A DNA stretch of 64,000 nucleotides from assembly GCA_031284485.1 (NCBI GenBank), contig JAISZT010000098.1, positions 1-64,000 on the forward strand, read 5' to 3'. This document shows positions 47,635 to 56,336 of this stretch, piece by piece. The notes under the pieces are model-generated. The model did no database searches. It saw only the letters and a list, made by a program, of their open reading frames with translations, and was not told the DNA's origin. The stretch is from Desulfovibrio sp. GTDB lineage: Bacteria > Desulfobacterota > Desulfovibrionia > Desulfovibrionales > Desulfovibrionaceae. Each line of letters starts with the position of its first letter. The first letter of the stretch is position 1. A program made the position numbers and the translations under genes.

Positions 47635-50600
47635 TCAGGGCGCGCCCACACAAACGCCTTCCAGAATGTTGCGCGCGTTTTGCAAAGCCTCGCTGAAAGA
47701 CATATCCGCAGGCAGAGGCAGCGTCAAGCCGGCGGGGGGAGTGAGACGCGCGCCCGGCGTACTGGTCGCCAGTTTCACAATGCGTTCCGGCTCGGCTGCG
47801 CTTTGCCCCTGCGCCCACACCAGCCGTAAATGCGTACGATGTATGTCCGCTTTTTGTACCTGCAATTTTGTGAGAAACTGCTTGATATCCAGCACAGACA
47901 AAAAATTGTTTAATTCGTCCGGGAACGAACCAAAGCGATCCCGCATGGCGAGGGCTGTTTCCTCTCTGGCAGCGCCGCCCGCGGCGGACGTCAGCGCCTT
48001 GTAGTATCGCAGGCGTTCACGCCCGTCGTCAATGTAGGAGGCAGGAATATGGGCGGGCAGCCCGAGCGTGATCTCTGTTTCCGCCATTTGCGCCGCAGGT
48101 GTTCCCTTAAGGCGATTTACGGCTTCCTCAAGCATCTCCAGATAAAGATCAAGCCCCACCCGGCCGATATGCCCTGACTGGGCTTCGCCAAGGATGTTTC
48201 CCGCGCCGCGCAGGCGCAGATCCTCCATGGCTATCTGAAATCCTGCGCCAAGATAGTCCATATCCAGAATAATGCGCAGACGCTCTTCAGCCACGGCGCT
48301 CAAACGCTCGGCGCCGGGAGTGATAAAAAAAGCGTATGCCTGCCTGTCACTGCGCCCCACACGCCCGCGCAACTGATAAAGCTGTCCCAGACCGAACATC
48401 TGGGCCTGATCCACCACCAGCGTATTGGCGCGTGGAAAATCAAGGCCGGATTCCACAATGGAGGTGCACACCAGCACATCCAGTTCCCCATGCCAGAATT
48501 TACGCATGCTTTCTTCCAGAGCCGTTTCGACCATCTGTCCGTGCGCGATGCTCACTCTGGCCTGCGGGACGAGGGAGCGCACGTACTCCGCAATGCGCTC
48601 AATGCCCTGAACCCTGTTATATACCCAAAAAACCTGTCCTTCCCGCTCAATTTCGCGCTCGATCACCTTGCGCAAAACAGCGTCGTCCCGGTGCAGCACG
48701 GCCATGGCCACAGGCTTGCGGTCCTGCGGAGCCGTTTCAATAACAGAAAGATCCCGTATCCCGGACATGGAAAGTTGTAAGGTACGAGGAATGGGTGTTG
48801 CCGTAAGCGTCAACACATCCACATTTTTTTTGAGCGCCTTGAGCTTTTCTTTATGACGGACGCCGAACCTTTGTTCTTCATCCAGAATCAGCAGGGCCAG
48901 ATTGGGCAATCTGACGTCGTTGGAAAGAATTCTGTGGGTGCCGATCAAAATATCAATCTGGCCGGTCGCCGCCGCTCTGAGCGTTTCCTTCTGACGGACG
49001 CCCGAAACAAAACGGCTTAACAGCCCCACATTGACAGGAAAACCCGCAAGGCGCGCCCTGAATGTCTGATAGTGCTGCTCGGCCAGCACCGTTGTGGGGC
49101 AAAGCAGGGCTGTCTGCCTCCCCTCGGCTGCGGCGCGAAAGGCCGCGCGCAGCGCCACTTCTGTTTTGCCGAAGCCCACGTCGCCGCAGACAAGGCGATC
49201 CATCGGTTCGGATTTGTGCATATCGTTCAGCACATCCTGTATGGCTCTGGCCTGATCCGGAGTTTCCTCAAAACCGAAAGTGGCTTCAAATTCATTGTAT
49301 AGTTCTCCGGGCGGATCGTAGCGAAAACCTTTCGCCACCTTGCGCCAGGCGTACATTTCCACAAGATCGGCCGCAATTTTTTCAATGGCTTTATGGGCTT
49401 TTTCCCTGCTTGCAGACCATCCGGCACCACCCAGGCGGTCCAGCGCAGGCTCAACGCCCTCTCCGCCCTTGAAACGCTGGATCAACCCCAGTCTGTCCGC
49501 CGGCACGTAAAGTTTGTCCTGCCCCGAATACTCAATGAGCAGAAAGTCGTTGGCGACCTTGTTAATATCCAGGTGGTGCAAACCGGCAAAACGGCCGATG
49601 CCGTAGTCGCGATGCACCAGCAGATCTCCGTTTTTCAGGTTGTCAAAGCTGTCCAGCCCCTTGAACGCCCTAGACGCGGCGCGTGGCGTTTTTTCCGCGC
49701 GCGGGTACAGAATGTCCTCACCAAGAACGAGCGTGTTGTCCCACACAAGTTCCGCGCCCGCGCGAAAGGGCGAAACAAGGGCGAACAGCCCCCGCCCTTC
49801 GGGATCGTAACGCAGGGCTGGGGCGATACTTTCCTGCTCGGCCAGTTTCAAAAACTTTGTCCGGCTCCGTTCGGAGGCAAAACTCAAAACAACCTGTCGG
49901 CGGCTGTTCCGCCATTCTTTCAAACCTGCGGCCAAGTGCTGCCACGGCCTGTCCTGCGCGCCGGGCGAGGCAAAAAGTTCTGTAAAAGAATGCAGGGAGC
50001 GTTCCTGCATATCAAGGCCGCTGCGCTCTACGCCAACCACCAGCGGCTCGGAAAAAACGCGCTGAAAGTTCCGCCAGGGCATCGGCTGGGAATTTTTGCG
50101 TAAAACAAGATTTGCCGACTGCGGAAGCGGCGCGTCAGTGTTTTCCAGCAGTTCCTTGAACGCAAGCCGTCCGTCGCGCATGGCCTCGGCGCTGTCCGTC
50201 TCCCCGGGCAGCAGCCAGAGCGTGTCCTTGGGCAGCCAGTCTTCCAGCAGACTTGCCGTCTCAAAAATGCTGCCCGGCAAAATGGCGGCGCTTTTTGAAT
50301 CCAGGGCTTTTTTCAAAGAATAGCAGTTATTTTCACTAATTCTGCCCTCGCTGAACAAACGGTCACAGCGCGTTCGCGCCGCCGCCAGTTCGTCCTTATT
50401 CAGGGCAAGAGGGCTTACGGGCAGCAAGGTCAGTTCTGTCAGCATTTCCACCGAACGCTGGTTTTCAGGGTCAAAAAGACGCAATTCCTCAACAATATCT
50501 CCGAAAAATTCCATACGCGTCGGCCGGGCGTAACCGGGAGGGAAAATGTCCAGAATGTCGCCGCGCCGCGCAATGTCGCCCGGACGGTTCACAAGGCCCA

Positions 50601-51090
50601 CACGTTCATAGCCCCATTCAACGGCCTGATCCAGGATGAGATCCGGCGAATATTCATGGCCCTTTTGCAGGGAGAGGCTGTGCGCGTCAAAAAAATTTAC
50701 GGGCATGCAGCGTGTGAGCAGGCTTTCCACCGAGGCCACAATGCAGCACGGACGGCCGAGGGCAAGGGCATACAGGGATGCCAGCCTGACCGTCCATACC
50801 TCTTTGTCCCGTAACGAGGTCGAAGGCGGCAGGACGAGGCAGGGGCGTTCCCACGCTGTTTGCGCCAGAGGAATGTCGCCTCTGGAGATCGTTGGCGTGA
50901 ACAGGGTAAGCAAGGCGCGGGCGGCGTTAAATTCTTCACGGGTTCTGGTCAGGATCACAGAACTCCGCTTTTGGGCAAGAGCCTGACAGGCCAGCCGACA
51001 GCGGGTACCCATGCCGGCGCGCTCCAGAGAATACTGCCCGTCGGGGCCGGCATCCTTCAGACTTGCCGACAATATATCAAGTGTTGACAT
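47635..51090 (-). CDS. mfd: Transcription-repair coupling factor Mfd
   Basis: A 1151-residue SF2 translocase that removes RNA polymerase stalled at DNA lesions and recruits UvrA. The UvrB-homology N-terminal domains, the RNA-polymerase-interacting domain (LLVHRDYGIGRFAGLHHL), Walker A GDVGFGKTEVA near residue 635-645, the DEEQ helicase box and the motif VESGLDFPRANTLVV are visible, with a TRCF C-terminal domain. Length is normal. It is the largest gene of a minus-strand operon. Confidence 0.96.
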   Translation of the reverse strand: MSTLDILSASLKDAGPDGQYSLERAGMGTRCRLACQALAQKRSSVILTRTREEFNAARALLTLFTPTISRGDIPLAQTAWERPCLVLPPSTSLRDKEVWTVRLASLYALALGRPCCIVASVESLLTRCMPVNFFDAHSLSLQKGHEYSPDLILDQAVEWGYERVGLVNRPGDIARRGDILDIFPPGYARPTRMEFFGDIVEELRLFDPENQRSVEMLTELTLLPVSPLALNKDELAAARTRCDRLFSEGRISENNCYSLKKALDSKSAAILPGSIFETASLLEDWLPKDTLWLLPGETDSAEAMRDGRLAFKELLENTDAPLPQSANLVLRKNSQPMPWRNFQRVFSEPLVVGVERSGLDMQERSLHSFTELFASPGAQDRPWQHLAAGLKEWRNSRRQVVLSFASERSRTKFLKLAEQESIAPALRYDPEGRGLFALVSPFRAGAELVWDNTLVLGEDILYPRAEKTPRAASRAFKGLDSFDNLKNGDLLVHRDYGIGRFAGLHHLDINKVANDFLLIEYSGQDKLYVPADRLGLIQRFKGGEGVEPALDRLGGAGWSASREKAHKAIEKIAADLVEMYAWRKVAKGFRYDPPGELYNEFEATFGFEETPDQARAIQDVLNDMHKSEPMDRLVCGDVGFGKTEVALRAAFRAAAEGRQTALLCPTTVLAEQHYQTFRARLAGFPVNVGLLSRFVSGVRQKETLRAAATGQIDILIGTHRILSNDVRLPNLALLILDEEQRFGVRHKEKLKALKKNVDVLTLTATPIPRTLQLSMSGIRDLSVIETAPQDRKPVAMAVLHRDDAVLRKVIEREIEREGQVFWVYNRVQGIERIAEYVRSLVPQARVSIAHGQMVETALEESMRKFWHGELDVLVCTSIVESGLDFPRANTLVVDQAQMFGLGQLYQLRGRVGRSDRQAYAFFITPGAERLSAVAEERLRIILDMDYLGAGFQIAMEDLRLRGAGNILGEAQSGHIGRVGLDLYLEMLEEAVNRLKGTPAAQMAETEITLGLPAHIPASYIDDGRERLRYYKALTSAAGGAAREETALAMRDRFGSFPDELNNFLSVLDIKQFLTKLQVQKADIHRTHLRLVWAQGQSAAEPERIVKLATSTPGARLTPPAGLTLPLPADMSFSEALQNARNILEGVCVGAP

Positions 51091-51104
51091 GAATAGAGGT
51101 CATA

Positions 51105-51136
51105 AAACCTGGGTGACAGTGCTGCCGCCCAGGTTT
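51105..51136 (-). terminator. Hairpin between the IscA-like gene and mfd
   Basis: AAACCTGGG and CCCAGGTTT make a perfect 9-base stem with inner imperfect pairing (CAG against CTG). On the minus strand only a short TTTT follows, so it may be a partial terminator or processing site rather than a full stop. Confidence 0.4.
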
Positions 51137-51145
51137 GAGCATCGG

Positions 51146-51469
51146 CTAGTGCGAACCGCAACCTCCGCCGCAGGCGCTGCACCCTCCCTCATCAGGAGAC
51201 TCCAGAGGCAGCAGCGAATCCACCATAAAACCCATGTATCCCAGATCAATCGTCACACCTTGTACCTGAGCCAGCAAATTCCTGCTGATGCAAAAGGTGA
51301 ATCCGTTTTTTTCCGCAGTGATGTCCTGATCGGTCGGCTCATCCATGGCCAACGTAAGACGAGGACCGCCGCAGCAGCCGCCTGCCGCATAAATCCTGAT
51401 GGGAGATTTTTCCTTGTCCGCAAAAAAGGCTTCAAGTTCTTTGCGGGCAGAATCTGTCAATTCCAGCAT
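51146..51469 (-). CDS. IscA/HesB-like iron-sulfur carrier family protein
   Basis: A 107-residue A-type carrier-like protein. The opening (MLELTDSARKELEAFF) and IRIYAAGGCCGGPRLTL resemble the family, with Cys32-Cys33 where canonical IscA has one Cys. The C-terminus ends in a small cysteine cluster, Cys97, Cys100 and Cys104 (CSACGGGCG), in place of the canonical CGCG tail. The start has a strong GGAGG 4 bases upstream of ATG 51469. Proteins of this kind in anaerobes can carry selenocysteine at the GGCCGG site; here it is Cys. It may be the first gene of the mfd operon. Confidence 0.8.
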   Translation of the reverse strand: MLELTDSARKELEAFFADKEKSPIRIYAAGGCCGGPRLTLAMDEPTDQDITAEKNGFTFCISRNLLAQVQGVTIDLGYMGFMVDSLLPLESPDEGGCSACGGGCGSH

Positions 51470-51505
51470 AGTTCCTCCTGTATTGCAGTCGCCATACAAC
51501 TAAAT

Positions 51506-51529
51506 ACAAGTTGACCGTTTGTCAATTGT
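51506..51529. repeat. Inverted repeat in the divergent IscA-like/pyrR intergenic region
   Basis: TTGAC and GTCAA flank five bases at 51511-51525; the arms extend as ACAA (plus one unpaired G) and TTGT. It lies between divergent starts, where an operator would be expected. Confidence 0.35.
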
Positions 51530-51542
51530 CGCCGAGATTTTC

Positions 51543-51571
51543 TTGCCCGGCGCAAACAGTTACTGTATATC
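51543..51571 (+). promoter_or_regulatory. Candidate promoter for pyrR
   Basis: TTGCCC at 51543-51548 and TATATC at 51566-51571 are 17 bases apart, 34 bases before the pyrR start. Confidence 0.45.
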
Positions 51572-51605
51572 AGGTATGGTATTGCCGACACGCTGGAGGA
51601 TGCAT

Positions 51606-52139
51606 ATGGACACGACCCCGCTTTTGAACGAACAGGAAATCGCGCATACGCTGAACGAACTGGCCGCCAGGATTCTGGAGCGTCATGATGAAAACGGGCT
51701 GGTGATGCTGGTGGGCATACAAAGGCGCGGCGCGGATATTGCCGGCCGCCTTGCCAGATTGATTGAAGCGCGCGTTGGCAGGCCTCCTGCGCTTGGCACA
51801 CTTGACATCAACCTTTACCGTGACGACTGGACAAGTGTTGAAGGCAAGCCGCACATCGGGCAGTCAAGCATTCCCGGCAATGTGGCCGACAAAGTTATCA
51901 TCCTGGTGGACGATGTGCTTTTCAGCGGCCGCACGGCGCGCGCCGCCCTTGAAGCCCTGCTCGACTATGGACGCCCAAAGGCGGTGGAACTGCTGGTGCT
52001 CATCGACCGGGGACACCGCGAGTTGCCCATACAGGCGGATTATGTGGGACGCGCCGTCAGCACCAGCCTGAGTGAACATGTGGATGTGCTGCTTAATGAA
52101 CGTGACGGAAAAGACGCCGTGCTTGTTTCCCGCGCCTGA
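51606..52139 (+). CDS. pyrR: PyrR: pyrimidine operon regulator/uracil phosphoribosyltransferase family
   Basis: A 177-residue phosphoribosyltransferase-fold protein. The PRPP loop VIILVDDVLFSGRT is at 97-110, the GIQRRGADIAGRLA segment and the DINLYRDDW loop are characteristic of PyrR rather than Upp. In Gram-positives it regulates pyr mRNA by UMP-dependent attenuation; here no pyr gene is adjacent and only UPRT activity is safe to infer. ATG 51606 follows GGAGG by 6 bases; earlier in-frame Met codons lie 5' of that. Confidence 0.9.
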   Translation: MDTTPLLNEQEIAHTLNELAARILERHDENGLVMLVGIQRRGADIAGRLARLIEARVGRPPALGTLDINLYRDDWTSVEGKPHIGQSSIPGNVADKVIILVDDVLFSGRTARAALEALLDYGRPKAVELLVLIDRGHRELPIQADYVGRAVSTSLSEHVDVLLNERDGKDAVLVSRA

Positions 52140-52151
52140 TGGAGTTTGTTT

Positions 52152-53069
52152 ATGAACAAAAACAATGACGCCCTGTCGATGGACGCGAGCATGCCTCGCC
52201 TGGACAGAATTGTAGAGCGCCTTTGTCACCCCTTGTCGCTGGATACTGTCTGGCACAACCCGGCGCAGGGCGCGGACATGCCTTCCATAATTGAACTCAA
52301 GGAGATCATGAGCCGACTGTCCGCAGCGATTTTTCCCGGATATTTCGGCTCCGCCAGTGTGCGGCGCGAATCCATGCGCTACCATCTTTCGGCAAATCTC
52401 GACTCCATTTACCGCAAGCTGGGCGAACAGATTTTGCGCGGTTTTTGTTTTGACTGCGGCAGGCGCAAGGACTCTCTCCCCTCCTGTGCAACGGACAGCG
52501 GGCAGGCGGCGCTGGCTTTCATGGATCAATTGCCTGAAATACGCCGGTTGCTGGCGGGCGACGCCCATGCCGCCTATGAGGGCGATCCGGCCGCCTCCAG
52601 CCCCGGAGAAACCATTTTTTGCTATCCGTCCATGCGCGCCATGCTACACCATCGTATCGCGCATGTGCTGTACACCCTCAAGGTACCCGTGATTCCCCGC
52701 ATCATGTCTGAAATGGCCCACTCTCATACCGGGATTGACATTAACCCCGGCGCTTCCATCGGCGAAGAATTTTTCATTGATCACGGCACGGGAGTTGTTA
52801 TCGGCGAAACCTGCATACTGGGGCGCAACTGCCGCCTGTACCAAGGGGTGACGCTCGGGGCGTATTCCTTCCCCAAAAATCCCGACGGATCTCTGATTAA
52901 AAACATCCCGCGCCATCCGATACTGGAAGACAGTGTTACTGTCTATTCCGGAGCAACCATTCTGGGACGGGTGACTGTGGGACGCGGAGCGGTGATCGGC
53001 GGCAACGTTTGGGTTACTGCGGATGTTCCGCCCGGAACCAGAGTTTTGCAGGAAAATTCTCATGTGTAA
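52152..53069 (+). CDS. cysE: Serine O-acetyltransferase
   Basis: A 305-residue acetyltransferase making O-acetylserine for cysteine synthesis. The left-handed beta-helix C-terminal half has the hexapeptide pattern and the family signature HSHTGIDINPGASIGEEFFIDHG, followed by GETCILGRNCRLYQGVTLG. The longer N-terminal helical domain resembles the EpsC/SATase types. ATG 52152 has GGAG 7 bases upstream. It lies 12 bases after pyrR and overlaps a small lipoprotein frame by 8 bases. Confidence 0.92.
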   Translation: MNKNNDALSMDASMPRLDRIVERLCHPLSLDTVWHNPAQGADMPSIIELKEIMSRLSAAIFPGYFGSASVRRESMRYHLSANLDSIYRKLGEQILRGFCFDCGRRKDSLPSCATDSGQAALAFMDQLPEIRRLLAGDAHAAYEGDPAASSPGETIFCYPSMRAMLHHRIAHVLYTLKVPVIPRIMSEMAHSHTGIDINPGASIGEEFFIDHGTGVVIGETCILGRNCRLYQGVTLGAYSFPKNPDGSLIKNIPRHPILEDSVTVYSGATILGRVTVGRGAVIGGNVWVTADVPPGTRVLQENSHV

Positions 53070-53190
53070 AAGTCGGACGGCGCTGGCGCTTTGTCTGGCC
53101 GCGCTGCTGTTACTGGCTGGATGCGGCCAGAGCGCGCGGGTGCAGGCCAAGGGGCAGTCTGCCGTCAGTGTGGGCGTGGGCAGCCGCTGA
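53062..53190 (+). CDS. Small lipoprotein, 42 residues
   Basis: A short frame inside the 3' end of cysE, overlapping it by 8 bases in another frame, with AGGA 8 bases upstream of its ATG. It encodes a basic N-terminus, a hydrophobic segment (7-20) and a perfect lipobox LLAGC with Cys21; only about 21 residues would remain after processing. This is a classic signature of a small lipoprotein (like entericidins or Lpp-like peptides), and no homologue is evident to me. It is the last plus-strand gene before the convergent membrane-protein gene. Confidence 0.6.
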   Translation: MCKSRTALALCLAALLLLAGCGQSARVQAKGQSAVSVGVGSR

Positions 53191-53216
53191 AAGGTATAGC
53201 CGGAGATGCCGCGGCA

Positions 53217-54200
53217 TCAGGCGCTCTTGGCGACCCTGATACCTGCATCCTCCGCTTGCGGCCAAGCGGGAGCGGTATTTCCCAACCCTTTTACCGAGTA
53301 AGCCACAGGAACTTCCACATGTGTCGCATGTTCTTGCGGGTTATCCGGAGAAGGCAAAAACCGTACGGTGGCCCAACTGATGCCGAGTATATAAAAACCG
53401 GAGAATACGCAGAGCAGCGCTCCGGCATGGTGCGGCGCTCCAAGGGCTATGCGCATAAGCAGAGTGCCCGCGGCATAGCCGGAATTACGGAAAGTGACAT
53501 GAAATGAAGGGGTAAAGTACTGCCCGATAAGCACGAGAAATATATCTGTAAAAATAAGACAGGTATAAAAAAGATGGAAAAACATTGTTTCCTGCTTCAG
53601 CAATACAACGTGATAACCATCATAAATGACAAGATACACAAATATGACGAGGAGCAAAAGAGAGACACTTTTCTTGGCATTTACATATCCCTCCATATCC
53701 GTATAATTCTGTATATATTGAAGTTTTGTAAAAAATCCGCGCACGATAAAAAGAATGAACCCCGCAAGAGCGGTTATTGCTATTTGCAGCAACATATCAG
53801 TATCTTCAACCAGGCTTATGGGGTCGTGCAATAAACCGATGTCTTTAAAGGCATCCCTGAGCATGATAAGCGCCATTATTTCAAGCTGTTTGCGAACCGC
53901 CAGCGAAACTGACTCAGACAGGGAAAAAATCAAGTCTATGACTTCAAAAGCCAACACCAATGTAAAGGCCAGTTGGATGGCTGCAAAAGGATTGCCGGGA
54001 AAATGTCTTCCCACAACCGCGGGAATAAAACCAAGGAAATTGAGAGCAATCGCCAAAGTGCTGCCTGCAAAAAGCAGAAGCAGACTCATGGAAAGGCACT
54101 TCGCAATTTTTGGTCTGTTCCATGTATTGCGAATCATATCGTATACCAAAGCCAGTCTGTTGACCACTGTACCCATATCCTCCGTTTGCATGAGCAGCAT
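53217..54200 (-). CDS. Multi-pass membrane protein of unknown function
   Basis: I do not recognise the family. The 327-residue protein has about six or seven predicted transmembrane segments (roughly 37-58, 73-94, 137-155, 179-200, 207-228, 242-256 and 260-279), a ~20-residue amphipathic loop between the second and third, and a polar C-terminal tail of ~45 residues. The base composition around 53500-53800 is clearly A+T-richer than the flanks. The start is uncertain: ATG 54200, 54191 and 54176 are all in frame, none with a well-spaced ribosome site. It is convergent with the small lipoprotein and stands apart from cbiK by 126 bases. Confidence 0.75.
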   Translation of the reverse strand: MLLMQTEDMGTVVNRLALVYDMIRNTWNRPKIAKCLSMSLLLLFAGSTLAIALNFLGFIPAVVGRHFPGNPFAAIQLAFTLVLAFEVIDLIFSLSESVSLAVRKQLEIMALIMLRDAFKDIGLLHDPISLVEDTDMLLQIAITALAGFILFIVRGFFTKLQYIQNYTDMEGYVNAKKSVSLLLLVIFVYLVIYDGYHVVLLKQETMFFHLFYTCLIFTDIFLVLIGQYFTPSFHVTFRNSGYAAGTLLMRIALGAPHHAGALLCVFSGFYILGISWATVRFLPSPDNPQEHATHVEVPVAYSVKGLGNTAPAWPQAEDAGIRVAKSA

Positions 54201-54326
54201 ATGCGCCCGAGGATGACAGAACGCTTTCGTCTTTGTGACGATTATATGAAATTATCGCCTGGACGCCTCTTGGCACTGCTGTCCCTTGCCTGCATGAACA
54301 ACGCTGCGGCTGGCGCACGCAAAATC

Positions 54327-55148
54327 TCATCTCCGGGAACCGCTGTCGCCATTCGTAAGCCTCGCGGATGCGGCAACATCCGGCGCGGCAACGGCTTCCG
54401 CAAGATGGTTCAGCCAAATTTCGGCAAAACCTTCATGCTCCACAGTGCCTGCCAGTACCGGCATACACTTGCGCCCCGTCGCCTCAATGCGTGAACGCCA
54501 GGAATCCCCCTGTTCACCCGCCATATCCATGAGCGCGTGCCGCCCGACAACCGAGAGCAGCGGCATAAGCCAAACCCTGGATGAAGACAACCGCAACAGA
54601 ATTTCTTCCAACGCCACAGCGCCGTTCATGGCCCCCACGTGCACGCGGCTGTCCAGCAAACGCACCATCGTATCCAGATCACCATAGCGGGACACGGCCG
54701 CGTGCCTTGCTCCATGCCCCATAAAAATCACGTCTTCTTCTTCGTTGCGCGTCTGCGGCAGATGCCGCATGACGGCCTTCGCGGCCAGCCGGACATCCTC
54801 TTCGGTAGTCAACAGAGGACACCCCACACGACCTTCAATCCCCATCTGCGACGCCACCTCGTCCACTGCGACGCAGACATCGGCGTACTCTTCACCCGCA
54901 ATGGTCTGCAATGGCTGCACCACGACCCTGTCAAATTTTTCAAAACAGCACTTATACAGAGCCTTGCGGACAGAATCACTTTTCAGTCTGGCGCTGGCCA
55001 GACGTTCACGCAGCAAAATTGAGGTAAAAGCCCAGCGCACCGAAATTCCGGGAAAACGCGCACGCACGCGCGCATCAAAGCATTTCAGCGCTCTTTGCCC
55101 CTGAAGGCTGCTCACGCCAAAAGCCACAAGCAAAATTGCCTTTTTCAT
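54327..55148 (-). CDS. cbiK: CbiK-family sirohydrochlorin cobaltochelatase, divergent
   Basis: A 273-residue chelatase of the CbiK family, which inserts Co(II) (or Fe(II)) into sirohydrochlorin for cobalamin or siroheme. Family landmarks: ILLVAFGVSS at the start, FPGISVRWAFTS, GHGARH with His145, and SVVGRHALMDMAGEQGDSW with His204. Two usually conserved positions are changed: the Glu of the GTVEG motif is Asn175 (GAMNG), and the His of the VQxLH motif is Gln81 (VQPLQ). There is no signal peptide, so it is cytosolic. ATG 55148 follows AGGA by 5 bases. Activity is therefore uncertain. Confidence 0.78.
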   Translation of the reverse strand: MKKAILLVAFGVSSLQGQRALKCFDARVRARFPGISVRWAFTSILLRERLASARLKSDSVRKALYKCCFEKFDRVVVQPLQTIAGEEYADVCVAVDEVASQMGIEGRVGCPLLTTEEDVRLAAKAVMRHLPQTRNEEEDVIFMGHGARHAAVSRYGDLDTMVRLLDSRVHVGAMNGAVALEEILLRLSSSRVWLMPLLSVVGRHALMDMAGEQGDSWRSRIEATGRKCMPVLAGTVEHEGFAEIWLNHLAEAVAAPDVAASARLTNGDSGSRR

Positions 55149-55221
55149 AAAAATCCTATATGCTACTTGTTCCCCAAACACAATTTCTGAAAATTTCGGG
55201 ATGGGCGTCCGGCCAAATGGC

Positions 55222-55250
55222 TTGACACGCTACTTCGTATGGCGTAAAAA
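55222..55250 (+). promoter_or_regulatory. Promoter for rplM-rpsI
   Basis: A consensus TTGACA at 55222-55227 lies 17 bases before TAAAAA at 55245-55250, about 60 bases upstream of rplM. Confidence 0.6.
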
Positions 55251-55309
55251 ATTTGTTTTCTGGCGCTGTGCAAATTCTGACAGCCATGTATCCTGAGGAG
55301 TGCATCTCA

Positions 55310-55744
55310 ATGAAAACTTTCAGTCCTACCCCTAACGACATCAACCATCAATGGTTTGTGGTTGACGCCAAAGATCAGGTGCTTGGCCGTCTGGCAAGCC
55401 AGATCGCCCACCGCCTGCGCGGCAAGCACAAACCGGAGTTTGCCCCGCACATGGACAACGGGGATTTTATCGTGGTTGTAAACTGCGAACAGATCAAAGT
55501 TACCGGCACGAAACTCAATAACAAAAAATACTATCGCCACTCCGGCTGGGTTGGCGGACTTAAAACAACCGCTCTTGGCGACATGCTTGCAGACAAACCG
55601 ACACGAGTGCTGATGCACGCTGTACGCGGCATGTTGCCGAAAAATCGCCTCGGCCGCGCCATTTTGAGAAAACTCAAGATTTATGCCGGTACGGAACATC
55701 CGCACACGGCCCAAAATCCGCAACCTCTTACTTTGCCCTGTTGA
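55310..55744 (+). CDS. rplM: 50S ribosomal protein L13
   Basis: A 144-residue L13, an early assembly protein of the large subunit. The opening [19 protein letters not shown] and [36 protein letters not shown] segments are typical. ATG 55310 follows GAGGAG; the frame also runs back to GTG 55253, before the ribosome site. rpsI follows after 26 bases, the universal L13-S9 pair. Confidence 0.97.
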   Translation: MKTFSPTPNDINHQWFVVDAKDQVLGRLASQIAHRLRGKHKPEFAPHMDNGDFIVVVNCEQIKVTGTKLNNKKYYRHSGWVGGLKTTALGDMLADKPTRVLMHAVRGMLPKNRLGRAILRKLKIYAGTEHPHTAQNPQPLTLPC

Positions 55745-55770
55745 CCTTGCCCTGATAAGGAGCGCGCACT

Positions 55771-56163
55771 ATGAGTGAAAAATTTGAATATGGCACCGGC
55801 CGACGCAAGACAGCCATAGCCCGTACCCGAATTTACGCCGGTTCCGGCGGAATTACCGTCAACGGACGTTCCGTTGACGAGTACTTTCCGCGCAAAACTC
55901 TGCAAATGATTATACGTCAGCCCCTAGTGCTGTCAAAAATGGCTGAAAAGCTGGATATCAAGGTCAATGTCGCCGGCGGCGGGGTAACAGGTCAGGCCGA
56001 AGCCGTACGCCACGGCATTTCTCGCGCCTTGCTGCTGCTTGATCCGGAACTGCGTCCTGTGCTCAAAAAAGCCGGGCTGCTGACTCGCGACGCCAGAAAG
56101 AAAGAGCGCAAAAAATACGGCCTGCGCGCCGCCCGCGCACGCTACCAGTATTCCAAGCGTTGA
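55771..56163 (+). CDS. rpsI: 30S ribosomal protein S9
   Basis: A 130-residue S9, whose C-terminal lysine-arginine tail (YQYSKR) reaches the P site. The N-terminal [13 protein letters not shown] and central [20 protein letters not shown] regions are standard. It has AAGGAG 9 bases upstream. Confidence 0.98.
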   Translation: MSEKFEYGTGRRKTAIARTRIYAGSGGITVNGRSVDEYFPRKTLQMIIRQPLVLSKMAEKLDIKVNVAGGGVTGQAEAVRHGISRALLLLDPELRPVLKKAGLLTRDARKKERKKYGLRAARARYQYSKR

Positions 56164-56207
56164 TTTCGGGGCATTCTTCCCCCTGCCTGCGATTGTCTTT
56201 TTTATGA

Positions 56208-56250
56208 CCCGCCGTCTTCATTGACGATGAAGGCGGCATTGGTTTATTTT
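56208..56250 (+). terminator. Terminator after rpsI
   Basis: GCCGTCTTCAT pairs with ATGAAGGCGGC (one G-T wobble) around a 5-base loop at 56211-56237, followed by a T-rich stretch. It starts about 45 bases after the rpsI stop. Confidence 0.7.
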
Positions 56251-56336
56251 ACGCCAGCAAATTTTGAACATTGCGGCATGCCGCCAAGTTGTTTATAAAA
56301 AAAACATGCTGCAACCATAAACAGGAGTCGGTAAAC

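Noticed and set aside
53200-53220. Perfect palindrome GATGCCGCGGCATC at the convergent junction, considered as a terminator
   Set aside because: It is self-complementary but without a loop or T tract on either side, so a terminator call is not justified.
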